NCBI GenBank assembly: GCA_035772785.1
Contig: JAOCPU010000001.1
Coordinates: 2,666,001 to 2,730,000, forward strand
Length of the DNA: 64,000 nt
Direction of reading: 5' to 3'
Source of the DNA: Phlebiopsis flavidoalba
Lineage: Eukaryota; Basidiomycota; Agaricomycetes; Polyporales; Phanerochaetaceae
Of the stretch, positions 37,399 to 51,640 are shown one piece after another. The notes below the pieces were generated by a model that did no database searches, had not been told where the DNA came from, and saw only the letters and a list, made by a program, of their open reading frames with translations. Both the position numbers and the translations under genes were made by a program. The first letter of the stretch is position 1. Each line of letters starts with the position of its first letter.

Positions 37399-39497
37399 AT
37401 GGTCTCAGCATACAGGGCCGACGCGTTACGCGATCCAACTTCAGAGCTGCGCGCGAACTCTTTCACCCGACCGCGAGGCCTCAGAGGACTTCGCAGCCGA
37501 AGTGACAAAAGCATTTCTCGAGCGTGTTCGATGCTAAGGATGCCTTCGCGGAGGTAAATTATCCAGTCCATACGTATAAGATGGCGCTAATGATGCATGA
37601 AGATCTCGACTCTCGATCTGTCTCACCCACCTGAATCCTATCCCGACAGGTCAATTGTACGTTTTCGAGCCATGGTGCAGGATACATCCCCTTCTTCTGA
37701 GATGTACCTACGAAGAACTCCCGCGGGCTCTCTTGGCGGGTGGGGGGGTACACGAAGAAATTGGTGACAGTGAAAATAACCAAGAGGTGGATTACTCTCA
37801 GCTACGTGAATGCAACATCTTGTGGGCTGTGAGTGTTCCCCGAGGAGAGTCGGAGTGGTGCCGAGAGGAGCTTGGTGGAACATCAAGCAAAGGTGAGCCG
37901 CTCTATATTCTGGGGATGTACAAAGCCCTCACCTCGGGGGGAGAGTGTAAAAAGAGCATTCGCAACCCCACGTTCCCCAGAGAGCATAACAAATACCCAC
38001 ACTTTGACGGCTCACATATCGGTGTTCAGATCAAGGTCAGAATACGAAATTGAGCGGCGATGAGCTCACATACTGAAGCACACTGAAGGTCTACGATCTC
38101 AGTATCTCAGAGAACCTCAAATCCACCGATCTGGTTACATTCGTAGGTATCCTTACCAGCGAGCCGTGCGTACGCTCCTCGCTATGAAGTATGAAATGCT
38201 GAACTCGACCTCGCAGGTTGAACGTTGAAGCGGAAACATCTGTGGATGTGCCTACACTCCACGTTCTTTTTGCGCGTACACATGAGCGTGGCCTTCTCAG
38301 TCGGCCATACCCGTCTACCGCAGCGGCCACAGTACGAGAGCAATTAATCCAATGGATCGCCGCAGAGGCACTCGGTGGAGATACCGAAGCGGCAGAATGG
38401 ATTCTTCTTTCTATTATTGCCAGAGTGTAAGTAGTCACGCTGGGTGATTTTTGACCAAAGGAATTGACGAATTCTAGTCAATCACGCAACCCGCCACTCC
38501 TACCACCTTCTTTGACACTGTCCCCATTTCCCCTCCCCTACGGCTTCGTCGAGAACCTCATCAACAGAAGACGCTGCTATCCTTCCCTCACCTACGTTGT
38601 CGCAGGTTCTATCGCAGCTCCTTCCCTTATCAAGCACCCTCCCCCTCTCGTTGACAGCCATGAATAAACTTGCCTTCGCCCCTGAGAGCAAAGACGAAGA
38701 TCTTCATTCTGGCATGCTGCAGCTACCTCAAGGTACAACATTGCTCGTCACGGAAGGAGGCGTGCGAGAAGGAAAACTTGTCGAGCGAGGTGCGTCTGCG
38801 ATTCTACATGGATTGGGACGATGGAATCCTCACAATACTGTAGGCTTGATGAACATCAATGTGCTACAAGAGGTTATTTCCTCCCAGACGCTTGGATATG
38901 TCTTCCCTTTCAGCCAGTTCTCGTTCCCGACAGACATTAGCTGTGTTATTCTTAGTGAAGGCAAGAAGAGTACATTCTTCAAGGCACGCTCTTAATTTTT
39001 CCCGCTCGCAAGTTTCACTAATGCCACTATAGACAGACTTATCTGTTCCTCTACAAATGAACTCGACCGAAGATGCGGACGTATCAAACCTCTACAAGTC
39101 GGACATCAATCTTCCAGATCAGGCCCAAACTCGCTTCCTTCCGAGACCTTGGTTGTTGGCGCACAGGCTGGCAAAGTGCAAGTCAGTGAAAAGCACCTCC
39201 GAGGTTCGTTCGTTAATCTCTAGTCGCTTTCGAAGACCCAACACTTCTTCCAACAGTATATTCAACAAGACTTTGTTCGCGATAGACAGCAGAACCAGGC
39301 CGCTCACGGGCGATGATCTTATTCGGCGAATGACGGTGGCGAAGTACGTATCTGCAAACCTTTGTCCACGGTGCCTTCTAATCATATTTCACAGGCTATA
39401 CGCGCTCTCTATGCATGAGACCGAGCTCTCAATCGAGGTGTGGGAGAAGGCGAAGGCATTCGATGAACGCAGAATCGCTCGCCTCGCCACATTGTAA
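37399..39497 (+). CDS. MCMBP: MCM complex-binding protein (MCMBP)
   Basis: MCMBP binds and unloads the MCM2-7 helicase ring and supports sister-chromatid cohesion in the nucleus. The N-terminus MVSAYRADALRDPTSEL leads to FDAKDAFAEV and an intron (37554-37649). VRFRAMVQDTSPSSEMYL, NILWAVSVP, GESEWCREELGG, KYPHFDGSHIGVQIK, VYDLSISENLKSTDLVTF and VGILTSEP follow. The central LHVLFARTHERGLLS and EAAEWILLSIIARV come next. The AAA-like core has LPLSLTAMNKLAFAPES, LHSGMLQLPQGTTLLVTEG, NINVLQEVISSQTLGYVFPF and TDISCVILSEGKKS. The C-terminus has LYALSMHETELSIEVWEKAK. The frame slips by one base near 37480 and 37840, and near 38220 where the central part joins. The gene runs convergently into phosphoglucomutase, with about 75 bp between stop codons. 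Confidence 0.93.
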
Positions 39498-39572
39498 TCT
39501 TCGTCCCGTGCCATGTGTTTACGCGTATTTCATAGCACGCTCCTGTTATTGGTTTGAGCTGGCATAACTAGG

Positions 39573-41960
39573 TTACGGTACACCTAATCCATTCTTCTTA
39601 GCCTCCATCCAGTCCTCCGCCAACTCACCCCCACAACACGAGACAGCAGCGCGGCAACATGTGTTGCGTTCTTACCACTACCCTCTAGATAATATTTGAT
39701 CTTTGGCTCCGTCCCGCTCGTTCTTGTACACGTCACGTTAAACTTTATGCCCCAAAATTTGGGGGGAGGGAAAACGCACCTCGTCGTTAATGTCACTTTC
39801 GTTACCCATCCTCAGGATTTTCGGCTCTAAAACTGGAATCAGTGTCCCGAGGAGAGAAGCGGCAACGCCGGTTTATAGTTCGGCGGTTTGTACTGTCATA
39901 CCCAACTGTCAGGTCGCGGTACGCTCATGATGGTGAGGCCCGCGAGACTGGTTGGGTAGGATGGCTTGGAAGGGCGTGGCGTCGCCGGCGTAGTTGCGGA
40001 TAGGCAATATTATGCGCGCGAAGATACCGTCGATGATCGGAGGGTCTTACGGGCACAAATTGAAGTAGCTATTCTTCGTCTGTGCAGAGCGCAATGAGGC
40101 GAAGGGTTGCATTGAAATGGATGTTTACGTACCTGGAAGTAGCCATAGCTGAAGGTAAATGGGGTGATCAGCTTCCCGCCTAATCTAGGGCTGGAAAAAG
40201 CACGGACCGCTCGTACAGCTCTTGCAAATGCTCACTGGCAGTCTTTCCTTGTTTCTGCAGCCCCGAAGCGAGGCTCCGCAAACATCATGCTGCCAGCTCT
40301 TCAGTTCCAATCATTCGGTAATACGTCGTACCACACCCACACTGGCAGCAACTCCGTCCTCGTGTCCCTTATTTTCACCACCGAACATGTAGCCGACGCC
40401 TCTTCATACCCAAAAGGCACTTCGTAGCCCTCCTCCTCAAGGTTCAGGGCCGTGTTTCCGATGAACTTGAACCCTGTACATCATCAATCTCACTGAATGG
40501 GAGAGGGCGATAACTCCCGAGAGGCACGCACCCGTGAGGCACTCACACGAATTTGAAACCTTCAGCTTGCGCCATGGCCTCCACCATCTTTGAGCTGACT
40601 GTCGACGCCACCATTGCAAGTTTGCCTGCATAAGCCGTGTGTATGAACGATTCGTGCTTAGCGTTCTCAAAACGTGACAATGAGAAACACACCTAGAGGC
40701 TTCCCAGACGCCTTATAGATTTTTTTTTGGAGGACAGCGCTCGCGAAGAGCGCGCCCAGCTGATCCCCGGTGAAGTTCACCCACTGACCATCCGGTCTGC
40801 CTAGGTTGTGAGCGCGAGGCGACGGGCACCACGCAAAGACGCACCTGCGTTCAGCGGCAGAGAAACGGTCCGAATCCGGGGTCCTCTGTGCGAGAACATA
40901 GTCTGCTTCGACGCGAGCGGCAGTGGCGAGCGTCGAGGTCCTGTGGGGCAGCATCAGGCACGGTGTACGGTTCGTGTCGTGGGGTCGTTGAAAGCTAGGG
41001 GCGTTACCAAGGACACCACACCTGCAAGCACGATATGTCAAATAGACGCAGGTAATTGGGATCAGATCGTGCTTACCCGCTTCCTCAGGATTGGGGGATT
41101 TAACTGTCGGGAACTCCGGGTCAGCTACTTGTTGCTCAACCACTGGGAACGAACGGCTCAAACCCGAAGCGACTAAACGCTTCTACCATGAAGGGGTGGC
41201 TTACACCATGCATGGAAGTGTTGACCAAAATTTAAGCGGCGAGGGTCCTTTGAGATCCCGTGGCAGTGGATAGAGTGGAGACAGTAGCAAAGTAAGACTG
41301 CTTCATCTCCTCAGTACGGTCGACACACAAGAGGGGATTCAGACAGTCCAGAGACATCCCACGCTGTAGGCGTCAAGTTGGCCTTGATTGATGCAGAAAT
41401 TACCTTTGTCGTGTTTGTGGGGAGGAAGCTTATCTAGGAAAGAACATATTAACAACCTATCGAGTGGAGCCCCTGCTCTCCATCACAAACACCTGTACAG
41501 CGTTCTCCCAATACACCTGAAGGCATTGGATGAGTCAATCAATGTCAAAACCTCCGCGTAGTCATCGGTCGAATGGCACGTCCGTGACATAACCTTGTAT
41601 CCATTGGTCGTCCTAGTGTGACTAGTTTAGTTGTCACAATACGTAAGCCCGTCGCGTTCGTGTGAGGCTGGACGAACCTTCGGCCTTATGACTTGCTATA
41701 AAGAACCTGATATTTAACAACGGTAGGTTCAATTCTTGGGTAACCCTGCGACCCTGCTTATCATCACGCCACATGTGCGGACGTTCAGTCTGCTCTTGAC
41801 ACTGAACGGCACGTCTGAGAAGAAATCAATCAGCGGATTTCCACGTCGCTATGGAGGGCGGCACTGGACAACGGAGTGTGCACAAGTCCTCTATGAAGGA
41901 TACAAGCTTTGACCTCATTAGCTACAGGAATGCACAGCAGTGTAGTCGATTGTGCGTCCA
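39573..41960 (-). CDS. Phosphoglucomutase-2/phosphopentomutase family protein
   Basis: A cytosolic alpha-D-phosphohexomutase that interconverts hexose or pentose 1- and 5/6-phosphates. Fragments on the minus strand in order: LHRGLVHTPL (about 41895), CGVMIS at the catalytic-serine region (about 41770), VYWENAVQ (about 41500), MHGVSHPFMVEAFSRFGFEP (about 41200), FPVVEQQV (about 41140), the metal loop PDSDRFSAAE (about 40860), GQWVNFTGDQLGALFASAVL (about 40770), ESFIHTAYAGKLA (about 40640), YEVPFGYEEA (about 40420), and the phosphate loop RTSGTEPKIKYYLEGSGK (about 39720) with ELAEDWMEAKKNGLGVP at the end. The Thr-Ala-Ser-His-Asn-Pro catalytic loop is corrupted by a frame change as read. The N-terminal 100-150 residues were not located, so the 5' limit is approximate. 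Confidence 0.9.
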
Positions 41961-42979
41961 TCGAGCGGAATGATGCCGGTGGTCATGCCAACAACACGCC
42001 TCTGGCGCGGCCGTGCCTGTAACGTTTTCAACAACATAAGGCGCAATAGGCCCCTACAACGGACGCCAGGTACTTGTAGAATGCTTCCATGTCATTGTAG
42101 GAATGTTAGCGACACCATCAACAAAAATCCTGAAATGAAACGTATGCCTGGGAAGCTTGAATGACGAATTAAATCATTCATTCCTCGACCAAATTGAGGC
42201 CGGCCTCCATTCGACCTCTATCTAAACCTGCATAAGCTCTTTCAGAATAGATAGGTGGTTATGTTTAAGATTCGAAACACCACCGGCCGATTCCGAATTC
42301 AATGCGATGCTTACTTGAAAATGCCAATTGAGATGTTTTCGGTTATACGCATTAGAATCCTTAAATGGAGATAGCATCGCGAGAACACACATACCCGCAC
42401 CGCATGCCGTTTCTCCAAACTCTTGCACGTCATCCCGCGTGACCGCCAGGTCTGGTGTATTTTCTTTTCCGCGTTGTGGTTTCCAGTGTCTAGCCTGCTC
42501 TGTGAAGAATCAGGCTAATATATCTTGGTTTTTTGACATGATAGAGCCATTCAAAGGCCCAAAACTCACTTTTATTCTAAAGTCGCGAACTCTATCAATA
42601 TCGTCAATAAGTGCTGGTGTTAGGAATTTGGCCTCGTAATCCTGCCAACGCTCTATGATGAGATTATTGGTCCGTTCCGAACTTGCCAAGATGCGCTAAC
42701 ATTTGGGTGTGGCGCACAGTGCTGTCTATGTGGGACGGCAGGTGGTGCCGGGGGCTCTTCGAACTGCGTAAACGGGTCCGGCCGTGCAGCCTCGGCTCTT
42801 GGATACTTATTATTCGAGGCGGCCACTGTCAACTGGCATCCTGATTGACGGGGATATAAGCGTCCGTGTATAGCGTGTAAAAAGTGTACAAATCTGTATG
42901 CTGGCAATAAAATGTCACAGCTAATTCATCGCGTTCTGGTCGCTAACATAGTCGCCATTCCCTTCGTTCAGGTGAAATT
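41961..42979. other. Region between phosphoglucomutase and RtcA; unassigned
   Basis: It should contain the missing 5' part of the phosphoglucomutase gene. A minus-strand frame near 42640-42550 reads ERWQDYEAKFLTPALIDDID, and another at 42428-42222 reads MQEFGETACGAG. Both look protein-like but I do not recognise them. Confidence 0.35.
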
Positions 42980-44504
<1,525 letters not shown>

Positions 44505-47500
44505 ATGTCGGACGCGCAACGCAAAGAGCTCAGCGCGTTCCTTTCCTTTCTAGCCACATTCGACCTCGCGAGACCTGTAACGTCCCCCGCAGACTTGTCG
44601 GATGGTGCAGCATTACTTGAAGTATTATCTCTTGTGTACGCAACTGCATTGTTCATCGCACACACTCTAGTTCGCGCTGACCACTTCCACTGCAGCGATG
44701 CAGACTACTTTCGGCAAGCAAGCAGACAGTCTGCTGAACCGTCCGAGAACTGGGTCATCAGGTTTAACTCCCTCAAACGGCTCTACCGGCTCATGACCCA
44801 ATACTTCTCGGACGTCCTGCACCAGCTACGAGCGCGCTCGGACGTGCCAGACCTTTCAAGCGATCGCGTCAGGACAGCAGTGTCCCGCGCTCCTCGTCAT
44901 GTGCCATCTCAACTATCGCTATTGCAGGTCAGTGTGAGAAACAACAAGGAATCATTGAGAGGATACAGACAGAGGTTCGTCGGAGTCGGAGCAGCATGCG
45001 CATATGAAGGCCATGAGCAGGAGGTTACGTCAGACCCTGAATATGGTTTCCGCCATTTTGTCTCAAGTGGATCGTTGATGACAACCTGCAGGGTTTTTAG
45101 GCCGAAAGTTAAGGCTTGCAGGGGGATTCATCATTACCAACAGAGCCAAACTATGACCGAGTTCCAGTAGTCGTTTGCCATGTATAATTTCTTCTTATAG
45201 GCATGTGTGATGAATTCGATGTCGCAGAGATGATCAACTACTTATTACCAAGTCCAGATGGAGAAGAGCAGAATTCTCTCTCTGAGAAAGAGACCATTGG
45301 AACAAGTGTACCAAGCTCTCTTCTAGCTGAGAGCACCGTACCCTTCAAACGAGCTTCGACGACGTCGTTCAAGAGAAGGAAGATGCGGTCGCCAGGCTCG
45401 TCAAGCGCAGAAGGACGCTTGACAATCGCCGTGTCGATAGTAGGGGGGACACGATGACTACAAGGCAGAAATCGACCGTTTGCGCGGAGAACTGTGAGTT
45501 TGTGCAACGACTTTCCATGGTCTAGCTCACAGACTCGGAGAATGTTAGCCAGAAGAGTGAAGACAAACTTAGCTATAGCAGAGTCTGAGCTTGGACAAGA
45601 ACGCTGGGGTCGTGTCAGATCTCTACGAGGAGAGTCGAGGAACTACAGTTGAAAGCGGATGAGGCAGCAAGCAAGCTAAAAGATCAACTTGATGAGTGGG
45701 TACATACGACCGTTAGTCATATTAGCATCCGCTTCACGCTTGCCATAAGGTATCGTCACACTGCAGACAGACTACAGAAGACGGAAAAATGTCATGGAGA
45801 AATATAAGAAGAAGCTCCAAGAAGGCGCTGACTTAGGCAGCACGTCAAAGTATGCGTTATAGCCGCATACTCTTGTTGAGAATTTCACTCATACTTCAAA
45901 CAGAGCCTCGAGAAGCAAAATGCAGACCTCGTGGATAAGAAACGCGTCACTGGAGGAGGAGTATCGTAAAGTTGCAGCCTTCAAGCCGATCATGGAGTCT
46001 TACAAGACGCAGATCGCGGATCTCGAGAGCAAGGGTTCTTCACGCAGCAAAGAGATCGACACTCTGCGCTTCGAGCTAGACCAGACTAAGGCGAAGCTTA
46101 AAGTAACACAAGAGGAGCGCCAGCGCGACTCCGAGACCCTCGAGCTGTACCAAGAGCGGGGTTCCTCCAACCCTGAGCTGTACCGAGCTCGAGCTTTCCT
46201 CACACCGCCCTGTCGCATCACAATCCCGCCCTAAGCGCGTGTCCGTAGGCGGCGCGACTTCTGGCGATGCGGCGGCCGGGGACACCGAGATGACGATGGA
46301 CGAGCTCATGGGGCCCAGGCGCGACGTCTGCGGATGAGTTGGACGACGAGGACGAGTGTCCAGGGTCTCGGCGAGGAGCTCGATGCCGCCCTCACGGGCA
46401 CAAACGATGACGGATCTCAAGATCCAAGTGCGCAAGCTTCAACGTGAGCTCGAGGCGGTCAAGCGGCAAGAGGCCGATGCGAGCCGCGTGCTTGTGCTCG
46501 AGAATCTACTCGAGGACGCGAATCGCATGAAGGCGCGGTACGAGCAGGACTATTTGGCGGCACACCGGGAACAACTGGTGTTGCAATATACGCTGGAGGA
46601 GATCAGGAGCGGCAAGTCGATGGGCGATGGGTACGTTGACTACCAATCAATCCTTTCGGTCTTCACTTTAACACAGGCTGTCTAGCGCCGAGGCTGCGAT
46701 TGCCTTACGCCAACGCTTGAACGAGACCGTCGAGCAACTCGATGCGTTACGCAAAGAGCACACCGAACTAGAGGTCAAGTTTGAGTCCCAGAGCAAGGAG
46801 CTTACGATCGCCAAGTCAGACCGTAAGCTCTCCCAACATCTGAACATTTTGACATTCATATACTCAAATAATAATATAGTGAACCTCGTACACAAGGACC
46901 AGCTCGAGATTCTTGCATCTCTTCGAGAATCGGTCAATGAAGACAAGGCTGGCCTCGAGACGGAAGTGCAGCGTCTGCACGACCAGATCAGGGAGCTATC
47001 GGAGAAGAGCAAGATGCAGCTCGAACAAATCAACGGGCTATTGCTCGAGAAGGTCAACTTGCAGTCCGAGGGTCTTGATCAGCGTGATCGTATGTTGCAA
47101 CGTGAACGTGATATTGGGTAAGTCCCCAAAGGTCGCATCTCGAAGATAAGCCAATATTAAATCAAGTGTAGCGACTTGCGAGCCTCTCTGTCTGGCAGGG
47201 ATATCCCAGAAGACGTCAAATCCCGTTTGCTCAAAATGCATGAAGATAACATTCACCTTCAAGAGCAGTGCAAGACCTTGCAGGAGAAGCTTAACAAGGC
47301 TCGCACCGTGAGTATTACCTGTTTATACATTTTAGCTTATAGATTGACACGTGCAATCTAGTTCATCAAGCAACAAGACAAGCTTTTCAAAGAAGAACAA
47401 TCGAAGAAAGGCGTTCCTTAGTACTAAAACTCTTATACATTCTCTCGTACCTGCACTGAGCTTTTTGCGCAGGGAGCGTTTGATGAAGCCGAAGAAGGTT

Positions 47501-47840
47501 TCAGATCACAAATCAAGATATTGGAAGAGGAAGTCGCGCGCAAAGAGGTTTGTCCCGTCACATCCCTCAATGTTCGCATTCTTGCTCATCTCTTCCTAGC
47601 GGCTGATGACCGAGATGACAAAGCGATACCAGCGAGAACAAGCGTTGATGCTGAGCGTTATCCACGGGTACGGTATGGAAATCACACGTGGTCATCTCGT
47701 GGCCAAACAGCAGCAAGGACGGCCCCGGTCCAAACGAGTTGGCTCGCCCAGCAGCGCAAAAAAACGTACGTAGACGGTTTTTTTACGCGTTCACTAGGCT
47801 AAATTTTCGCACCAGCTGGGCCAAACACTACGAACGATGA
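44505..47840 (+). CDS. Hook family microtubule/dynein adaptor protein
   Basis: Hook proteins link endosomes to dynein. The N-terminal Hook domain reads MSDAQRKELSAFLSFLATFD, LARPVTSPADLSDGAALLEV; after an intron come RQSAEPSENWVIRFNSLKR and LYRLMTQYFSDVLHQ. A long heptad-rich coiled coil occupies the rest: TNFDDVVQEKEDAVA (about 45350), MEKYKKKLQEGAD, SLEEEYRKVAAFKPIMESYK (about 45950), KEIDTLRFELDQTKAKLKV, LKIQVRKLQRELEAVKRQ (about 46420), ALRQRLNETVEQLDALRKEH, LVHKDQLEILASLRESV, LQEQCKTLQEKLNKA, and a C-terminal tail near 47740 with a last intron ending before 47816. Frame breaks occur near 44820, 45000, 45390, 45440-45900, 46170 and 46330. An 88-bp stretch of this gene (45341-45430) is present again at 54203. 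Confidence 0.94.
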
Positions 47841-50012
47841 GCATCGCTTATCTGAACTGCTTCCTTTACATATCTTCGCACATATTCTCATACCTCCTCA
47901 TACCATAGTGCAATTTGATAGATGTACGATATACTTCACATTACCTGGCAAAATTATTCGATATTCTGGCTCCCAACACTCCGATTGCCTCCGCATTGAT
48001 GGTGTTAAGACAAGCATCGGGGAGCAACCTCCAACGGCCGTATTGAGACGACACACACTCACGCGTTTTATTGGCAGTATGGTCTCTATGTTTCAGGTAC
48101 TTGCCTTTGACGTCAACTGGAGTTGCATCTCTGTGATATCTGTACGCACCATTTTGTGCCATTCCAACGGGTGTGTGTTAAACGTTAAGACTGCAATGAT
48201 AACGGAGACGAATTGTATCGGGCAAAGGTGGTCTAAAGGATTCTAGTAATTTGTTGGCCGCTGGCGCGCAACGCAACAGGGACTCAACAACACAGGGAAG
48301 AAGCAACGAAACGTAGACAGAAGGGATTGGGCGGTGATCAGGGTTTCGGGTAGTTGGGGTTCTGCGTCCGAATGCGGGAGCCGCGTCTGCGCGGCACGTT
48401 GTTTTGTATCGCGGGCTTGCGGCCCGCAAACGTGGGCGGTAGCCCTTTGCTCTCGGGTTTTGCCACAGTTCGGAATGAGTCGTCGTCTTAATCACTTCCG
48501 TATGCCGCACCGTTAGACTCGTGTTCGTCTTGATCGTCGGTTCTAGTCACGACTGGCTATGGCCTGTTCTAGACGCTTCTGCACATCCTGGTACACATAA
48601 ATCTCAGCCTCATTACGCATGTCATCATCCATGAGAAGAACGGCTTACACTTCGCGACGGCGGAGCTAGTTTTTCTAGTTTCCTCAAAGAATGGATGTAT
48701 CTTGACAGCAAATGGGCCCCGACCCCCCGCAAGCACAGGCTTTCAAACTATGGAGAAACCTCGATGAGAAAGCAGTTATATCAGTGTCAATCCGTGAATA
48801 TCTGCTGGGCATGAAGGTATCCGTGTAGAGTGTCGACTCTGAGTCCGAGCTCTCTACTGCCTCCTGAGTTTGATAGCTTAAGGATGTCGGGTTCGAGACG
48901 GTAATAGTTGAACCAAGCGGTCCTCAATGAGCCACATGACGTGGATTGGCCCCAGGCGTGTGTTACGGGCCCGCTTTGCCTGTCTGATGAGCTGGGGAAA
49001 GTTGTGGATCGAATGATGGCGCTTGTCGTGGTTCAGATCCATGAGCGTCGCAGATTGGGATAGTTCTAGGTTCGTCGCGATGGTAGCTGGCCGGTTTGAC
49101 TTCAACAATGAACGCAACGTTTGGGAACCAGGTCGCTATCTTCATCAAACCGGGGAAGTGACCATCCCGCTCGATGAAGACGGCGCAAAAGATCAGGGAT
49201 TTGCTTCTGGGTGACGTAGCTTGCCTTGCGCAATTTCTCCCTAGTCTGACTTCCTGCCCCCGCCTCTACTATCTCTTCACCAGCAATGTCCGCTATATTG
49301 TTCCAACTCGGAGAGGCTTTCGAGGATCCATCTGGTGCTTGGAGTGACGCGATGTGCGTCGACGTGGTCTAAGAGTATTTACAAATAACGTTGTAAGCTA
49401 TTCATACCGTCACAAAATTATATTGAAGGGTCCTTACATTGATGGTGAACCGCCTTTTTGGCAACGGACCTTCCTACCACGTCGTCGTCGCGGCATTGCT
49501 CCTTTAGTAGTACTAGACACTCCGATTTTACTGGTCAGAGCTAGTTTGCGGGAAGCAGCCCATCCTTAACTCGGGCCGTCTTGCCTCTGTATTCTCGACT
49601 GTGGCGGAAGCGCAAGAAGACGTGCATGATAGGCAGATACGTATCCGTATAAAAGCGACTCGTCGGTCGTGTTATGTGAGGCGTACAACGCCATTGATCT
49701 GCATGTACGCAAAGAATTCATCGACGTGTGGGTAGTAGGGGCTTACACACCCAAGTTTACAAAATACGAGATATTTAGTGATCGTGATGCGATACGTTAT
49801 AGGTGTGGTTCGTACTGGATCTACTGTTTGCAGCGCCTTGTCATTTGAGTTCCTAGTGCGCTGCGGAAGGGCCTCGAAGTCGGTCATCGTGCAGAATGAT
49901 ATGAGCAGTACTGTGAGTATGGGAAAGTATCGTGACGAGAGGAATGCTGAGTCGTAAAGTATGGTTTATATACCCGTTGTGTATCATGTCAATAGCAGAA
50001 GACTATGGATTC
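47841..50012. other. About 2.2 kb without an assigned gene
   Basis: Minus-strand frames at 48878-49148 (WFPNVAFIVEVKPAS, RTIPICDAHGS; overlapping frame LGPIHVMWLIEDRLVQLL) read like fragments of a protein broken by frameshifts, but I do not recognise it. A 71-codon minus-strand frame at 49672-49887 (starts MTDFEALPQRTRN) is also unassigned. Confidence 0.35.
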
Positions 50013-50636
50013 GGTAGATCTAGCCGACAAGACAGCGTAGTTGTAAAACGTATCGATCCGAAAGCAACACTCGCCATCGCACAGACTGTCAGCACGTACG
50101 GGAAACAAGGAGGGTGACTAGGTCGAGGGCTGTGCGTGCAGCAGTCTAGAACTCGGTTTGACCCTAGTCGGTAGATCTAACCGACAAGATAGGGTAATTG
50201 TAACGTATCGATCCGAAAGCAACACTCACCAACGCACAGACTGTCAGCATGTACGGGAAACAAGGAGGGTGACTAGGTCGAGGGCCGTGCAGCGGTTTAG
50301 AATCGGTTTCGACCCTAGTCGGTAGATCTAGTCGACAAAGACAGCGTAGTTTGTAACGTATCGATCCGAAAGCAAAACACTCCCATCACACAGACTGTCA
50401 GCATGTACGGGGAAACAAGGAGGGTGGGTAGGTCGAGGGCTGTGGCCAGCGGTCTAGAAATCGGTTTGACCCTAGTCGGGTAGATCTACCGACAAAATAG
50501 CGTAGTTGTAACGTATCGATCCGAAATCGCAACACTCACCAAGGCACAGAACTGTCAGCATTTACGGGAAACAAGGAGGGTGACTATGTCGAGGGCTGTG
50601 CAGGCGGTTTAGTAAAATCAGTTCGACCCTAATGGG
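50013..50636. repeat. Tandem repeat, four copies of about 156 bp
   Basis: Units start with GGTAGATCTA at 50013, 50170, 50321 and 50479 and run 157, 151, 158 and 158 bp. Each contains AACGTATCGATCCGAAA, CAGACTGTCAGCA, GGGAAACAAGGAGGGTG and ends GACCCTAGTCG or similar. Units differ mainly by one-base insertions or deletions, many in A, T or G runs. No open frame spans the array. Confidence 0.96.
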
Positions 50637-51117
50637 AAGACTAGGCTCATGCGTGCTCACTCTCTCGCTCATGCCTGATCTTTGTTCCAAGCATTTGGCT
50701 ACTCCATTCATCTCTGAGGAGGCAACTCTCCGCGACAAACATTCAGTGGCCCGGCATGGCTGTGTGATCGAAGCACCCAACTGCATATGATCATTGTCGA
50801 GAATCAGGCTGGCAGTGTTGTAGTATTGAATCCAACATAGGCCGCATTATACCCAGTTTAGAGGCTGCTTTAGTCAGGTGAGACGGAAAAACCAGGACAA
50901 GACTTCCGGTAAATCAAATATCCTGACAAAAGTGCCAAGCGCACCAGGCACCAGGCACAATACCAACGACACGCGAAGCCTCTGTGAATCGCACAAGTGA
51001 CTCGAAGGCTCTCTACGAACGATTGCGACTACAGACCATTGAGTATGCCTACAGCATCCACGCTGAAAACCGGAAACGTATCACTATTGCCTGCAGACAG
51101 ATTAGTGCTCCCCCCTG
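50637..51117. other. Spacer between the tandem array and the TGACTCA block
   Basis: About 480 bp with no recognisable gene or repeat. Confidence 0.45.
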
Positions 51118-51189
51118 CACTAAGGGTTAGAATGTACCGCGGTTGTTGAACCTCTGAGGCTTATTGCGCGCCGGAGCTCATGTTCTAAA

Positions 51190-51640
51190 GCTCAGCATGA
51201 GTTAACTCATGAGTTGACTCAGATCCATACCCATGAGTCAATGGCTTTTCAAAGGCCTGACTCAGATCCACATGAGTATTTGCCCACAGACATCACCTGT
51301 GACCCATGAGTCCGAGTCTTATGAGTCTGGGTCACAGGTTCACTACACACCAAAAGTGATGTCCTAAAAGGCTATGCTGACATATATAAAGTGTATGAAA
51401 CATCTTTTATAATACACTCTACAATCCTAACTTATAGCCTCTTTAATGCATTATGATATATGTACAACTAAGATACAGCAATATAACTTATTACCCATGA
51501 GTTTTTCTTTTCTTCAACCCTTGACTCAGATCCACCACTGACTCATGGCCATGAGTGACTCAGACTCACGGATCCCAAAACTCATACAGGGTTTTTCAGT
51601 GAGTCTACTCAAAGTACTCATGAGTGACCCGCCACTCAAT
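51190..51640. repeat. TGACTCA/ACTCATGAGT-rich block, possible small transposable element
   Basis: Six TGACTCA cores (either strand) at 51215, 51234, 51258, 51522, 51539 and 51556, plus two full ACTCATGAGT palindromes, are packed at the two ends of an AT-rich centre. The core is also the Gcn4/AP-1 bZIP site. Many are extended as TGACTCAGATCC. Motif crowding at both ends around an AT-rich middle resembles subterminal repeats of a non-autonomous DNA element. Weak end similarity (both start TGCAC and contain TAGAAT) exists near 51116 and 51693. Confidence 0.6.
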
